DNA from: Vibrio alfacsensis
GTDB taxonomy: Bacteria > Pseudomonadota > Gammaproteobacteria > Enterobacterales > Vibrionaceae
Assembly (NCBI RefSeq): GCF_003544875.1
Contig: NZ_CP032094.1
Coordinates: 806,001 to 870,000 of the forward strand
Direction: 5' to 3'
Length of the DNA stretch: 64,000 nucleotides
Below, in pieces: positions 28,567 through 38,612 of the stretch. Each line of letters begins with the position of its first letter. Positions within the stretch are counted from its first letter, which is position 1. The notes under the pieces are model-generated. The model saw only the letters and a list, made by a program, of their open reading frames with translations. It was not told where the DNA came from and ran no database searches. The translations under genes were made by a program, and so were the position numbers.

Positions 28567-28940
28567 ATGAACAACACATTTCGAATAATATTACCGATTC
28601 TTTCTTTAATGCTACCCGCTATTTCTTATGCAAAAACTGCCAAGATACAGCGTCTGGGAACGCGCACTATGAGTACTGTCAAAGTCAAAATGGTGATGCA
28701 ATTTGGAAAAAGAAAACAATCGTTGTCGATGGGAAGTCATTTCTTGATGGCGTCGATAAAAACGGCAATGATTGGACAGGCGTTCGTGAGATTCAAGGTC
28801 AAAAACACATTACGCGATACTACAATAAAAAGAATCAACTGATCGCCATTAACACATGTGAAGGGACTAAGTGTAGTCAAGAAGTCATATCCCATTACTC
28901 AGAGCACGGCGAACTGAAACTCGACCTCGCGGACAAGTAA
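28567..28940 (+). pseudogene. Secreted cysteine-containing protein, frameshifted
   Basis: The start frame encodes a clear signal peptide (MNNTFRIILPILSLMLPAIS-YA) and then loses sense. Adding one A to the run at 28632-28636 (five As, six needed) gives NCQDTASGNAHYEYCQSQNG and an open frame to the TAA at 28938-28940. The restored 124-residue protein has four cysteines in the mature part, probably two disulfides, and is likely periplasmic. I do not recognise the family. No strong ribosome site is visible. A good terminator follows. Confidence 0.6.
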
Positions 28941-28956
28941 TATCATCAAAAAATAC

Positions 28957-28988
28957 AAGCCGAGTGCACCACGTACACTCGGCTTTTT
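28957..28988 (+). terminator. Terminator of the secreted-protein gene
   Basis: AAGCCGAGTG (28957-28966) pairs with CACTCGGCTT (28976-28985) across 9 nt and continues into Ts. Confidence 0.9.
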
Positions 28989-29058
28989 ACTATGTATTAT
29001 TCCACAAAACCCTGCCTATTTTTCCATTACTTTCACAATACTCACCAGTCAGCCTATA

Positions 29059-29071
29059 GTGACAGCGTCAC
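29059..29071. other. matS site (MatP binding), perfect
   Basis: GTGACAGCGTCAC matches the consensus fully. It is the closest matS to dif, about 0.9 kb away, and the only intergenic one of the five. Confidence 0.85.
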
Positions 29072-29442
29072 TTGAAGCTATAACTATAATGAAGACTTAG
29101 TGCGGCAACTACCAAGCGTAACGCTAATCACGGCAAGAAAATTTGTTTAGCTGACACGCTACAGTGTCACGCAAAAACAAATCCGTACCTTAGTGATCGT
29201 AAAAACTTGCGCTTGAAACTGATCAAAATGTGGTGTTATAAATCGCCTCTTACCTATCCCCATTTATCGGCTTTGTTGCTGATTTCAACATTCCTTAGTC
29301 TCAATTCATATTTGACTGCAAGTACTCACTGTTTGCACAGCTACCATTACCATTAGATATTTTAGTAAGATAAACATGACAATGTCTCTTTCTGCTGTTC
29401 ACAGAACAATTCACTAGCCAACAGTTAGTGAGATTTTCTGCG

Positions 29443-29457
29443 TGTAATTTAATTACA
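29443..29457. repeat. 15-bp palindrome
   Basis: TGTAATT and AATTACA flank a central T. The symmetry suggests a possible operator, but no regulated gene is adjacent. Confidence 0.4.
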
Positions 29458-29588
29458 TGTAGCCACATACCCCAGTCGCCCATAAGATTAAAATTCCGCA
29501 GTAAGCTGCTGTTTTATATGGGTTATTGCCAATAAGAATGGAATATCTAAGCCTGGTTACTTAGTTAATCTTTGGTGGATAAAAGATG

Positions 29589-29608
29589 GTTAGTAAAATT
29601 TTACTAAC
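29589..29608. repeat. 20-bp perfect palindrome
   Basis: GTTAGTAAAATTTTACTAAC is a perfect inverted repeat. It may be a dimeric regulator's operator; the target is unclear as it lies 150 nt beyond the vxr operon terminator. Confidence 0.45.
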
Positions 29609-29736
29609 TTTGCCTGCTCAGATATTTATAGGTCTGAAAGGAACAAAAGATACACTGTAACGTAATCCGTTGTTTATCGCGGAAGATCGTTAAGTTTAGA
29701 GAATGAGCTTGGGTAAGTAAGGTAATAAAGCAGGCG

Positions 29737-29763
29737 TAAAAAAGCAGGGTCTGTGCCCTGCTC
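29737..29763 (-). terminator. Terminator of the vxr operon
   Basis: On the minus strand AGCAGGG pairs with CCCTGCT over a 6-nt loop and is followed by a run of six Ts. It ends transcription after vxrE. Confidence 0.9.
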
Positions 29764-29774
29764 TTTGTGATTGT

Positions 29775-29930
29775 TCAGTCTTGCTGCTTGGCGGCGTATT
29801 CCGCTCGGATTTGCTGAGCAACTATTTTAATGGCTTCTGCGGTGCTGGTGCCCTTTGCCATCAATTCTTGAATTTGCTCTACAGCTCGTTGTTGTTCTTG
29901 ATGAGACAGAGGTGGTAAATCGTCAAACAT
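29775..29930 (-). CDS. vxrE: UPF0181 (YoaH-like) small protein VxrE
   Basis: A 51-residue protein starting [20 protein letters not shown] and continuing [20 protein letters not shown]. It is a clear UPF0181 member. The family's function is unknown. In V. cholerae the fifth gene of vxrABCDE is, from memory, a UPF0181 protein, and order and strand agree here. Its AGGAG ribosome site (29938-29942) forms part of the hairpin that follows vxrD, so its expression may be set by that structure. Confidence 0.85.
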   Translation of the reverse strand: MFDDLPPLSHQEQQRAVEQIQELMAKGTSTAEAIKIVAQQIRAEYAAKQQD

Positions 29931-29956
29931 AAAAAAGCTCCTCAATATAAGGAGCT
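29931..29956 (-). terminator. Intra-operon terminator that contains the vxrE ribosome site
   Basis: On the minus strand AGCTCCT, a 7-nt loop, AGGAGCT and six Ts lead straight into the vxrE ATG. The AGGAG in the 3' arm is 7 nt from the ATG. The same hairpin therefore can end vxrD transcripts and hide the vxrE ribosome site. Confidence 0.85.
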
Positions 29957-29972
29957 GACTATAACGATTCGC

Positions 29973-31094
29973 TTAATACGTCGCAAGGAAATTAATCGAT
30001 GCCCCCATTGCATTTTCATTTGTATATTGCGCTGCAATGTCTAACTCAATGAGATTCAGTGGTGTGAGCCCTATACCAGCCGTAATGGTCCCCTCATTGT
30101 CTGTGTAAGCAAGATTTTTCTTATAGCCTGCACGAAGCGCAAGTTGACGAAGCAAGTCTACTTCCACACCTACTCTTAACATCTGAGTGTTATCATCAAA
30201 CGACGAGAATTTTTTCTCTTCATTCAAATCATAATCAACACTTGCTGAAAAGTAATCCGCAACGTAACCCGCCCCCACGGTATAGACCGGGCGCATACTG
30301 TAATCTTCAGATGCGATTGTTGTGGTTCCATTATAGATGAATGCTTTAGTGCTAATGTCTCGACCCATTAGGTTTTTGGCTGAAATACCTAAGCGATATG
30401 GACCGAAAAACCACAGAGCACCAGCATCGAGATTAAACATTGTCTCTGCTGTTTCGTTTTCACGCAGGTTTTTGGTATCAAAGGCCGCAAAGCTTGTTGC
30501 GTATGAATAAGTATAAATTCGCTGAAGCTTAGGAGTAATACCGAATGACATGTGCTGGTTCATGAAGTTGGTGTATTTCGCCAGCGAGATCCCCGCTTCT
30601 GCTACACCGATTGATACCCCACGCACGTAGTTTTTATTTATATCGGTAATGTCCGTGATTTCTGGTTGGACAAAAGATTCAGTATAAAGCTTTCCGTAAG
30701 CCGTGGCAGATAAAAACCGGTTTGGAATTCCGACAGCGACCACGCCACCAAGATCGAAATTCATCGTACTATTGCCTAGATTTTTTAATTCTGTGCCCAA
30801 GTTAGGATCACTCGGGTTCATTTTCCCAATTCTATCAATGGTATCGATGATGTTATCTTGGTCATTATAGTTAATACCAAAACTTGGTACGATCATACCT
30901 GCATCATCATTACGTCGATAAATGGCAGTGAGAGCTGGATTGAAAAATGGCGCGGTAAGATAAGAGGCAGCCACTGTGCCGACACCACCCATCGCATCAC
31001 TCCTTGCTTCGACGGCATAAGTTCCAGCAAAAGCAACGCCGCTAAAAGCAGCGGAAGATATCATGGCAGCTAAAATTTTTAATTGGGTTTTCAT
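29973..31094 (-). CDS. vxrD: VxrD, TraF-like outer-membrane barrel protein
   Basis: A 373-residue exported protein with a signal peptide ending AFA-GT. It resembles the TraF_2 family, named after the F-plasmid TraF but here a predicted beta-barrel. ARSDAMGGVGTVAAS and the alternating amphipathic strands with a terminal Tyr recall FadL/OmpP1-type barrels. Its function within the Vxr system is unknown. It follows vxrC by 59 nt on the same strand. Confidence 0.8.
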   Translation of the reverse strand: MKTQLKILAAMISSAAFSGVAFAGTYAVEARSDAMGGVGTVAASYLTAPFFNPALTAIYRRNDDAGMIVPSFGINYNDQDNIIDTIDRIGKMNPSDPNLGTELKNLGNSTMNFDLGGVVAVGIPNRFLSATAYGKLYTESFVQPEITDITDINKNYVRGVSIGVAEAGISLAKYTNFMNQHMSFGITPKLQRIYTYSYATSFAAFDTKNLRENETAETMFNLDAGALWFFGPYRLGISAKNLMGRDISTKAFIYNGTTTIASEDYSMRPVYTVGAGYVADYFSASVDYDLNEEKKFSSFDDNTQMLRVGVEVDLLRQLALRAGYKKNLAYTDNEGTITAGIGLTPLNLIELDIAAQYTNENAMGASINFLATY

Positions 31095-31153
31095 ACTACA
31101 CTTGTACTTTAGTTCGTCCTGAACTTATATCGGCACAAGTGCAGTTTCTTTAA

Positions 31154-32035
31154 CTATTCTTCTTGAGAAACATCATAAGTTCGACTAATAGTTTGAGCTT
31201 GCTCAACAATTATCTCCCCTTGCCAACGTCGACTATTGATACTTACCGCTAAAACATAACGATCATTTGGGATCCCATCTAACTCCAACGCGTTTGGGTA
31301 GTTAGATTCATAGGTTTTATTCCAGACTTGATCGTACTGTCCATCAACATAGTCAAAGAGTCCTACTTCTAATTGAGGCAATGGGCAGTGTGGGTTTCTT
31401 AACGCACTTTTCTCTACTTTCCAGTTTTCTTTTGATGTCCAACGAACATATTGTGAAGAGCTGGAATCGCCAAGAATTACCCACGTACGGTAGGAACGTC
31501 CATCTTTAGCTACAATAGATAAATGATATAAACCGGCTTCAACTTTGCCCGTTAAGTTATATCGCTTTAAATAATTGCGCTCATTTAGTAACTCCGTACC
31601 TGGTATTGGTTGCTCGTGACTGAAAGAGCTGTCAGCGGAAATGGTCGTGTCGACCCAGCGTCGAAATGAAATTTCATCGATATCCGTTGTTGAGCGAAGC
31701 TTTACAACCAATCGATAAGTGTCACGACCGGGACTTTGAATGGTTTGTCGGATGACGTTAACACCGCTTATCCATTCAGGCAACGCAATACTACTTAAAG
31801 ATTTACCACAGTCTTTGGACAACGATTGCCCTAATAGGTCATTGAGATAAGGCGTAACGCGTTTGTTGGGTTCACTTTGCCAAAGCTCTACAAGTGAGTT
31901 GAACATTGCACCGAGGTCATCTTCAAGAAGATGTTGGTGCGCTTGGGTTAAAGGAGTATTAGATTGAAACCAGTCCATTGCTTGGACTGGTTTTATGATC
32001 ATTAATGATAGGACTACAGGAAGTAGTGTTTTCAT
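31154..32035 (-). CDS. vxrC: VxrC, DUF2861 periplasmic protein
   Basis: A 293-residue DUF2861 protein with signal peptide MKTLLPVVLSLMIIKPVQA. The mature part is mostly beta-rich, has a Cys near residue 76 and a second near 217, and no catalytic motif I recognise. DUF2861 genes are found with VxrAB two-component systems in vibrios. It lies 8 nt after vxrB, so it is co-transcribed with it, and may modulate the sensor from the periplasm. Confidence 0.85.
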   Translation of the reverse strand: MKTLLPVVLSLMIIKPVQAMDWFQSNTPLTQAHQHLLEDDLGAMFNSLVELWQSEPNKRVTPYLNDLLGQSLSKDCGKSLSSIALPEWISGVNVIRQTIQSPGRDTYRLVVKLRSTTDIDEISFRRWVDTTISADSSFSHEQPIPGTELLNERNYLKRYNLTGKVEAGLYHLSIVAKDGRSYRTWVILGDSSSSQYVRWTSKENWKVEKSALRNPHCPLPQLEVGLFDYVDGQYDQVWNKTYESNYPNALELDGIPNDRYVLAVSINSRRWQGEIIVEQAQTISRTYDVSQEE

Positions 32036-32043
32036 TATCGATA

Positions 32044-32706
32044 TTACGCTTTCATTTTGTAACCAACGCCACGAAGCGTTTCGATCTCAAGACCTGGGAG
32101 CTTTTGACGTAGCTGAAGGACATGCGTATCCACAGTACGAGTCGTTGGGAAATGGTTATAACCCCAAACGTGGTCAAGTAACTCATCTCGTGTAAATACA
32201 CGACCAAGATTTGATGCTAAAAACAGCAGAAGATCAAATTCTGTGCGAGTTAGCGTGATCATGTCACCTTTGAATACTACTTCGCGAGTCGCACGATCAA
32301 TTTCAAGATCTTTTGCTGTTACTTTATCTGCATTGTCTTGATCGGCAGAGTCCGGAGCACGAAGTTGAGCACGGATGCGCGCAAACAGTTCTGCTTCAGC
32401 AAATGGTTTCGTCAGGTAGTCGTTTGCACCCGAGTCTAAGCCTGCTACTTTGTCTTTAACCGTTACAAGCGCAGTAAGCAAAATAACTGGAATATCCTTG
32501 GTTTTTTTCCATTCAGGAAGATGATTTACAGAGTCACCATCTGGTAACTGGCGGTCTAAAATGACTAAATCAGCCTTTTTCCACTGTGGTTCTACGTCTG
32601 AAATACGCTCCACATGCAAACACTCGTATCCTGCTTGTTCCAGGCTTACTAACAGGCCGTCAGCCAAGTTTTTATCGTCTTCAACGAGTAGCAGTGTCTG
32701 TTTCAC
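32044..32706 (-). CDS. vxrB: Response regulator VxrB (OmpR type)
   Basis: A 220-residue OmpR/PhoB regulator. The receiver has acidic pocket ED at 9-10, phospho-acceptor Asp51 in VILDRQLPDGDS and a KPF lysine near 101. A winged helix follows from about 127. Orthologues VxrB/WigR/VbrR control cell-wall synthesis, type VI secretion, biofilm and beta-lactam response in vibrios. The start overlaps the end of vxrA by 26 nt, indicating coupling. Confidence 0.92.
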   Translation of the reverse strand: MKQTLLLVEDDKNLADGLLVSLEQAGYECLHVERISDVEPQWKKADLVILDRQLPDGDSVNHLPEWKKTKDIPVILLTALVTVKDKVAGLDSGANDYLTKPFAEAELFARIRAQLRAPDSADQDNADKVTAKDLEIDRATREVVFKGDMITLTRTEFDLLLFLASNLGRVFTRDELLDHVWGYNHFPTTRTVDTHVLQLRQKLPGLEIETLRGVGYKMKA

Positions 32707-34156
32707 AAGGTATCTCCAATATAAAGGTTGTAGGTGGTCCCATTAAGGACATTTTTCCGCCCATGCGGCCTACCATAGATTCAACAATTGTTAATCCAAG
32801 TCCTAATCCACTCTTACTTACGAATGGCTTTCTTAAGTTTGACCAATCTTTAGCCGTCAAATCGCCAGCATCTTGGACTTGGATAACTATTTTTTCGTCA
32901 CTGGTCATAACATTTAATTCGACCGGTGCTACGCCATACTTAAGTGCATTGCGTAATAAATTATCGATACAGGTGCCTAGCCAGTATACGTTAAGTTTGG
33001 CTGCGATATCTTCATTAATACTGAACTGTACCGCGTTTTCAAACTCTTCTTCAATCTTATATTCAAGCCACTCTGCTACAGATGGAACCCAATCTGTGGC
33101 AAGCATTTGATTATCCGACTGAAGATAATCTTTACTTGCTTCAGCAAGTTGTCTTAAACGACGAGTGTCTTCACATAAGCGACGAAACTCATCGTATACA
33201 CTCTCAGGTAAGTGTTCAAACTCTCGCCGGAATCCCTCAACCGTTAGAGACAAAGACGCAATTGGTGTTCTTAGCTCATGGGTCAGAATCTGAAGAACCA
33301 GCATCCGGCTGCGCATTTCTTCTCGCTTACTGTTCCAACGGTAGACCGCCCAGCCAATCACGAGCAATATGTTCGCAATAACAAGGACGATCATACTGAT
33401 CCTCAACACTTGGGAGTGATCTTCCACATCCCAGCAAACGTTGCCGCGTTTTACGAAACAACTCCTGCTCTCCGAGGCTAATCCAAACGACAAGCCTGCG
33501 ATATCTACGTTTTCTTTCCAAACATCTTTACTGAATACAAAGTAGTGATCGCCTCTTCTCAGCCATAACTCTTGGTCTTCAATAAACATACTTGCACCAC
33601 CAATAAGCGCATTTATGGCATCATCATCCATATGCTGAAGGCTAGTAAGCAGTTCATCACCCTCTTCGTTATTACGCTCTTTGATATGCATATACTGAGC
33701 GAGCATACTGCGTAGCTCCGGGTATTTCTCTGCATATCTGGCTGCGTAACTCCCGCCTCCTGGGTGAATCAACCCACTACGTGAGAACCATCTAGGTGTT
33801 AATTTCGTTCCTTTGCATAAGGCACGCGTAAAAACGAGAGGTTCGGTAATTAAAGGGCTGAGTGGCAATTTTCCGCGACAAGTATTTGCCAGCCGATATA
33901 ACTGCTGTATGTCTTTCAACGGATAATCAGCTGTTTGAGGGAGCATTGAATCCGGAGAAAGAAGTTTGGTTGGGTAGTTAGATTGAAGTATGCGTATATC
34001 GTACGATTTAAGGGCTTGTTCGTAATTAAAAAGCTCTGTAAACGTATCTATTCGTTCTGGTAATGAATCTGCAAATGCGCTTACCGAAATAAGAGGTAGC
34101 ATTAAGGCAGAACGGAGCAAAAACTTTTTAATCAAACTGTTACCGTTACTATTCAC
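32681..34156 (-). CDS. vxrA: Sensor histidine kinase VxrA (WigK/VbrK type)
   Basis: A 491-residue membrane kinase. It has a signal-anchor near 11-30, a periplasmic sensor (about 31-250) with cysteines at 93, 114, 233 and 241, and a membrane helix near 252-273. The kinase core has His293 in LTHELRTPIAS, an N box around LLRNALKYG and a G box GLGLGLTIVES. Orthologues sense cell-wall damage, and VbrK was reported to bind beta-lactams. The first gene of the vxrABCDE operon, it is preceded by the pntB terminator. Confidence 0.92.
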   Translation of the reverse strand: MNSNGNSLIKKFLLRSALMLPLISVSAFADSLPERIDTFTELFNYEQALKSYDIRILQSNYPTKLLSPDSMLPQTADYPLKDIQQLYRLANTCRGKLPLSPLITEPLVFTRALCKGTKLTPRWFSRSGLIHPGGGSYAARYAEKYPELRSMLAQYMHIKERNNEEGDELLTSLQHMDDDAINALIGGASMFIEDQELWLRRGDHYFVFSKDVWKENVDIAGLSFGLASESRSCFVKRGNVCWDVEDHSQVLRISMIVLVIANILLVIGWAVYRWNSKREEMRSRMLVLQILTHELRTPIASLSLTVEGFRREFEHLPESVYDEFRRLCEDTRRLRQLAEASKDYLQSDNQMLATDWVPSVAEWLEYKIEEEFENAVQFSINEDIAAKLNVYWLGTCIDNLLRNALKYGVAPVELNVMTSDEKIVIQVQDAGDLTAKDWSNLRKPFVSKSGLGLGLTIVESMVGRMGGKMSLMGPPTTFILEIPCETDTATR

Positions 34157-34274
34157 ATTAACCAGAACTATACATCAATCATAAAACAAAAGACATCTGG
34201 AGGATCAAGGATTTGCAGTACTATAACAATTGAATAAAAAGAAACGACAAGGTAAAAATAGAAACGAATAGACG

Positions 34275-34299
34275 AAAAGGGCCAGCGCAATGCTGACCC
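34275..34299 (-). terminator. Terminator of pntAB
   Basis: On the minus strand GGGTCAGC pairs with GCTGGCCC (one G-U pair) across a 5-nt loop, followed by TTTT. Confidence 0.8.
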
Positions 34300-34332
34300 A
34301 ATGATTAAAATTATGTTTTTATTCGTTTATTG

Positions 34333-35727
34333 TTATAGCGCTTTAAAGATAGCCTCAACGCTCTCTTTCGCATCACCGAACAACATTGACGTATTTTCTT
34401 TGAAGAACAACGGGTTCTGAACGCCAGCATAGCCCGTGTTCATCGAGCGCTTAAACACAACCACATTTTGCGCGTTCCAAACTTCTAATACAGGCATGCC
34501 TGCGATTGGGCTGTTTGGATCTTCAAGTGCAGCTGGGTTTACTGTGTCGTTCGCGCCGATAACCAAAACGGTATCTGTTTGTGGGAAGTCGTCGTTGATC
34601 TCGTCCATCTCTAGTACGATATCGTAAGGGACTTTTGCTTCTGCCAGTAGAACGTTCATGTGGCCAGGTAGACGGCCCGCTACAGGGTGAATACCAAAGC
34701 GAACGTCAATGCCTTGAGCTCGAAGCTTCTCTGTAATCTCATGCACTGGGTATTGTGCTTGAGCTACTGCCATACCGTATCCCGGAGTGATGATCACTGA
34801 TTTTGAGTTCTTCAGCATTTCGGCTACTTCTTCTGCTGAAGTTTCGCGGTGTTCGCCCTGCTCTTCATCACTTGAGATCACAACTTCTTGACCGAAGCCG
34901 CCAGCGATAACGCTGATGAACGAGCGGTTCATAGCTTTACACATGATGTAAGAAAGGATCGCACCCGAAGAACCAACTAGTGCACCCGTTACTATCAGTA
35001 GGTCGTTTGCAAGCATAAAACCTGCCGCCGCCGCTGCCCAACCTGAGTATGAGTTCAGCATTGAAACCACAACTGGCATATCTGCACCACCAATCGACGC
35101 CACTAAATGGTAACCGAATGCGAATGCAATTAGCGTCATTACGATCAGTGCGAACATGCTGCCGTCCGCTTTTACGAAGTAAATCATAAGAAGCGTAGAA
35201 ACGACGATCGCCGCAAGGTTCATTTTGTGCTTGTGAGGCAAGTTAAGTGGCGAAGATGAGATCGTGCCGCGTAGCTTACCGAAAGCAACGACTGAACCCG
35301 TAAAGGTTACCGCACCGATGAACACACCAAGGAAGACTTCCACAAGGTGGATCACGTGCTCAGCGTGCATACCTGCGAGGTCTGTTGATACTGGCGCAGG
35401 CGGCTCTAAGTAGCTGTTGTAACCTACCAATACCGCTGCCATACCTACAAAGCTGTGTAGAATAGCAACCAGTTCTGGCATTTGAGTCATTTCGACTTTT
35501 TTTGCATAGTGGATACCGATGCTACCACCAATAACCATAGCGATGATGACCCAAACAAACCCTTCCGCACTCGGGCTAAAGATTGTCGCAATAAGCGCAA
35601 TCGCCATACCCGCAATACCGTAGTAGTTCCCCTTTCTTGCCGATTCTTGTTTAGACAGTCCCGCGAGACTTAAAATGAAAAATAACGCAGCAATTATATA
35701 TGCCGCTTGTACTAATCCTGCAGACAT
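34333..35727 (-). CDS. pntB: NAD(P) transhydrogenase subunit beta
   Basis: At 464 residues this is a normal PntB. About eight membrane helices fill the first 260 residues. Domain III binds NADP(H) with [10 protein letters not shown], then [18 protein letters not shown] and [14 protein letters not shown]. With PntA it couples proton entry to hydride transfer from NADH to NADP+. It lies 12 nt after pntA and ends the operon. Confidence 0.97.
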   Translation of the reverse strand: MSAGLVQAAYIIAALFFILSLAGLSKQESARKGNYYGIAGMAIALIATIFSPSAEGFVWVIIAMVIGGSIGIHYAKKVEMTQMPELVAILHSFVGMAAVLVGYNSYLEPPAPVSTDLAGMHAEHVIHLVEVFLGVFIGAVTFTGSVVAFGKLRGTISSSPLNLPHKHKMNLAAIVVSTLLMIYFVKADGSMFALIVMTLIAFAFGYHLVASIGGADMPVVVSMLNSYSGWAAAAAGFMLANDLLIVTGALVGSSGAILSYIMCKAMNRSFISVIAGGFGQEVVISSDEEQGEHRETSAEEVAEMLKNSKSVIITPGYGMAVAQAQYPVHEITEKLRAQGIDVRFGIHPVAGRLPGHMNVLLAEAKVPYDIVLEMDEINDDFPQTDTVLVIGANDTVNPAALEDPNSPIAGMPVLEVWNAQNVVVFKRSMNTGYAGVQNPLFFKENTSMLFGDAKESVEAIFKAL

Positions 35728-35739
35728 TGGTTACTCCTA

Positions 35740-37296
35740 TTATTTATCTTTGCGGAACATTTCAAGCATACGTTTGGTCACAGTAAAGCCACCAAAGATG
35801 TTTATGCTTGCAATGAGTACAGCAATGAATGATAGGAAGGTAACGACACCATTACCCTGACCAATTTGTAGCAACGCACCTACTACGATGATGCCTGAAA
35901 TCGCGTTGGTTACAGACATAAGCGGAGTATGCAGTGCGTGTGTTACGTTCCAAACGACGTAGTAGCCGACAACACACGCTAGTACAAATACGGTGAAGTG
36001 AGATAGGAACGCAGCCGGAGCGACAGAAGCAACCCATGCAAATGCACCTAAACCGACAGCAAGCGCACCGAATTTCTTCACTGGTGACGTTGGCTCTTCG
36101 ACTTTAGGTTGATGTTTAACTGGTTCCTGCGGTTTAGCTTGTGGCTGCGCTGACACCTGAATTGGTGGCGCAGGCCAAGTAACCTCGCCCTCTTTCACCA
36201 CAGTTACACCGCGAAGAACAACATCTTCAAAATCAATATTGATGTTGCCGTCTTTCTCTTTGCACAGCAATTTTAGAAGGTTTACAAGGTTGGTTGCGTA
36301 AAGCTGAGAAGATTGCGTTGGCAGTCGACCTACCATATCGGTGTAACCAACGATTTTCACGCCGTTCGCCGTGGTGATCACTTGATCTTTTACTGTGTAT
36401 TCACAGTTACCACCGTTTGCGGCAGCAAGATCAACGATCACGCTGCCCGCTTTCATGCTATCCACCATTTCTTTGGTAATAAGTGTTGGCGCTGGTTTAC
36501 CAGGAATCAGTGCTGTTGTGATGATGATGTCAACGTCTCTTGCTTGCTCAGCGTACAGCTCAGCCGCTTTTTTGTTGAATTCATCCGACATTTCTTTTGC
36601 GTAGCCGTCACCTGAACCGGAATCTTCTTTGAAGTCTACGGTTAGGAACTCTGCACCCATCGATTCAACTTGCTCTTTTACTTCAGGACGAACGTCAAAA
36701 GAGCGAACGATAGCACCAAGGCTACCTGCTGCGCCGATAGCAGCTAGTCCTGCAACACCTGCGCCCGCAACCAATACTTTAGCTGGCGGAACTTTACCTG
36801 CGGCAGTGATTTGACCGGTGAAGAAGCGACCGAATTCATGAGCGGCTTCAACGACGGCACGATAGCCGGCGATATTCGCCATAGAAGAGAGTGCATCGAG
36901 CGCTTGAGCACGTGAAATACGAGGAACGGCATCCATAGCGAGAACGTTTATGTTCTTGCTAGAGAGTTGTTCCATTAACTTCGCATTTTGAGCCGGCCAA
37001 ATGAAACTAACAAGTGTTGCACCATCTTGGAGTAAAGCGATTTCATCAAGGCCTTTTTCGGCATCAACAATAGGCGCATTCACTTTTAGAATGAGACCAG
37101 ACTTCCAAACTTCTTCACTAGATACAATTGTCGCTCCTGCCGCTTCATAAGCCGCATCGTCGAAACTGGCTAGCACCCCCGCTTGTGATTCGATCACAAC
37201 ATCGAATCCCAATTTAATTAACTGCGCAACCGAATTAGGTGATGCAGCTACTCGCGATTCTCCTGCGAGTATTTCTCTAGGTACACCGATTTGCAA
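35740..37296 (-). CDS. pntA: NAD(P) transhydrogenase subunit alpha
   Basis: The 518-residue protein starts [20 protein letters not shown], typical of domain I. The NAD motif [20 protein letters not shown] is near residues 170-190, then a Pro-rich linker and four membrane helices from about 400. It is the first gene of pntAB. The region upstream to the HlyU-family gene is about 360 bp with a terminator at 37593-37630, and presumably carries the pnt promoter. Confidence 0.97.
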   Translation of the reverse strand: MQIGVPREILAGESRVAASPNSVAQLIKLGFDVVIESQAGVLASFDDAAYEAAGATIVSSEEVWKSGLILKVNAPIVDAEKGLDEIALLQDGATLVSFIWPAQNAKLMEQLSSKNINVLAMDAVPRISRAQALDALSSMANIAGYRAVVEAAHEFGRFFTGQITAAGKVPPAKVLVAGAGVAGLAAIGAAGSLGAIVRSFDVRPEVKEQVESMGAEFLTVDFKEDSGSGDGYAKEMSDEFNKKAAELYAEQARDVDIIITTALIPGKPAPTLITKEMVDSMKAGSVIVDLAAANGGNCEYTVKDQVITTANGVKIVGYTDMVGRLPTQSSQLYATNLVNLLKLLCKEKDGNINIDFEDVVLRGVTVVKEGEVTWPAPPIQVSAQPQAKPQEPVKHQPKVEEPTSPVKKFGALAVGLGAFAWVASVAPAAFLSHFTVFVLACVVGYYVVWNVTHALHTPLMSVTNAISGIIVVGALLQIGQGNGVVTFLSFIAVLIASINIFGGFTVTKRMLEMFRKDK

Positions 37297-37592
37297 AACG
37301 CATACTCCTTGTATACATATCTATTAGTAATTTCTATATCCCCATGCCAAACAAACTTTGACAAAACTGCCCATAAGTCGTTTGAGAAAAGCAAAGCGTC
37401 ACTCATTCTTTTGTATCTAACGTACACAGTGACTTCAAGCATTTTGTAACAAAAATACAAAATTCATTACATATAACGCCTAGTCATGGTGAATCTTCCT
37501 CTCAGGATTGAAAAATAACCACGACCATTCGGACTACAGTGTGGTCCAACCAGAAGCTAACTAAGTGCTTAATTTACAAATAATTTGAGCTT

Positions 37593-37630
37593 AAAAAAAA
37601 GAGCCATCAGCATATACACTAATGGCTCTT
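37593..37630 (-). terminator. Terminator of the HlyU-family gene
   Basis: On the minus strand AAGAGCCAT pairs with ATGGCTCTT across a 14-nt loop and is followed by eight Ts in all. Confidence 0.88.
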
Positions 37631-37657
37631 TCATAGATGATTGGAATCAAGTTACCG

Positions 37658-37943
37658 TCAGATCTCAATCGAAGATTTTTCACCCATTTGATCAATGAAC
37701 ATCTGCGATTTTTTAACATCAGTTCATTCGCATCTTGTTCTGAACCAAGCAGGTCAGATCGAATGAAGCGGTGACTTTTCACCTCTCCATCAAATTCTTT
37801 TCAATTCGACCAGCAATACGATATTGCCCATTTTCAGAAATGCTATCTTGGTAGATCAAAAAGCCTTTATACTCGATAGGCTCGATGTTTTTTACTTCGG
37901 CAGTACTTTTACCGCCACCAAACAAGCGCGAAAAGAATCCCAC
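37658..37943 (-). pseudogene. HlyU-family (PF10115) small protein, two frameshifts
   Basis: A GTG start at 37943 follows a strong AGGAGGA. The frame begins GFFSRLFGGGK and runs to RIAGRIEK, where one A is missing in the run at 37798-37801. The middle frame reads KSHRFIRSDLLGSEQDANEL and is broken again at the run 37709-37714. The last frame gives SQMFIDQMGEKSS and the stop. Restoring both bases gives a 95-residue protein that matches the family throughout. Despite the family name, this is distinct from the ArsR-type HlyU of V. cholerae; the function is unclear. Confidence 0.78.
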
Positions 37944-37984
37944 GGTTCCTCCTAGGGGTGTGCAATTTAGCAAAAATGCACAAA

Positions 37985-38353
37985 CTACTTTGAATTGATG
38001 TTTAAGATTGGTTGTTCAAACCACTCCAGTTCTTTATGCTCATCATAACTTGTATGAGAGAAAATTACAGGCACATCATTGTTACGATTCGTTCTTCTAT
38101 CTTGTTGAATCATATTCGTTGCGTTTTCTAGAGCAATATCAACGCTACTTTTAAACCGTGTTAACTTATCTTCCGGAAGGGCAGAAAGAAAATCGATATC
38201 ATGGCGAATGTAAATCGGTTTGAGTTGGGTTAAGGCCAAGCAAGCAATATCGGCGAGTTGCTCATTCGTGAACTGTTGAATGTAAGTATCTGTACTCAGT
38301 ACTTGCCCGACTAAGGTTTCCATATAATTGTGAACATCTGAACTAATTTGCAT
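37985..38353 (-). CDS. ComFB-family protein
   Basis: A 122-residue protein with the late-competence ComFB domain; ACLALTQLKPIYIRHDIDFL is characteristic. ComFB was first named from Bacillus; recent work on cyanobacterial members describes cyclic-di-nucleotide binding. It diverges from a membrane diguanylate cyclase across 259 bp, which fits a c-di-GMP link. It is 41 nt upstream of the HlyU-family gene on the same strand and may be co-transcribed with it. Confidence 0.8.
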   Translation of the reverse strand: MQISSDVHNYMETLVGQVLSTDTYIQQFTNEQLADIACLALTQLKPIYIRHDIDFLSALPEDKLTRFKSSVDIALENATNMIQQDRRTNRNNDVPVIFSHTSYDEHKELEWFEQPILNINSK

Positions 38354-38612
38354 CGTTCTCTCTCCTTTGTCTTACCCTAGCTTTTGATTACAACGAAAGT
38401 ATAGCAGCCAATAACACAGTGCAACTTGTTGATTGATTTAAATTTAATCAACCTCTCTCTTTTTATCCTCACTTACTGCAAAATACTTGGCAATTTCGTA
38501 AATACACGTATTCTTGTTAGTTTCGGAAGTGTTAATAGTGTGCATTTGACTAACCACATTCATTCACTTCATACAGGAACTGTCGATTAGTTAAGTAGGT
38601 AATTTGTTGTAG

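Larger units (their letters stand above)
28989..29736. other. 750-bp intergenic region right of dif
   Basis: No credible gene is visible. It holds a matS site (29059-29071), two palindromes (29443-29457 and 29589-29608) and a stretch at 29265-29290 beginning GGCTTTGTTG. That start resembles the terminal repeat of IS903-group elements but has no partner. A small RNA could be encoded, but I see no promoter-terminator pair that supports one. Confidence 0.5.

Noticed and set aside
29301..29483. 60-codon minus-strand frame right of dif
   Set aside because: No ribosome site or recognisable features, and it overlaps one of the palindromes.
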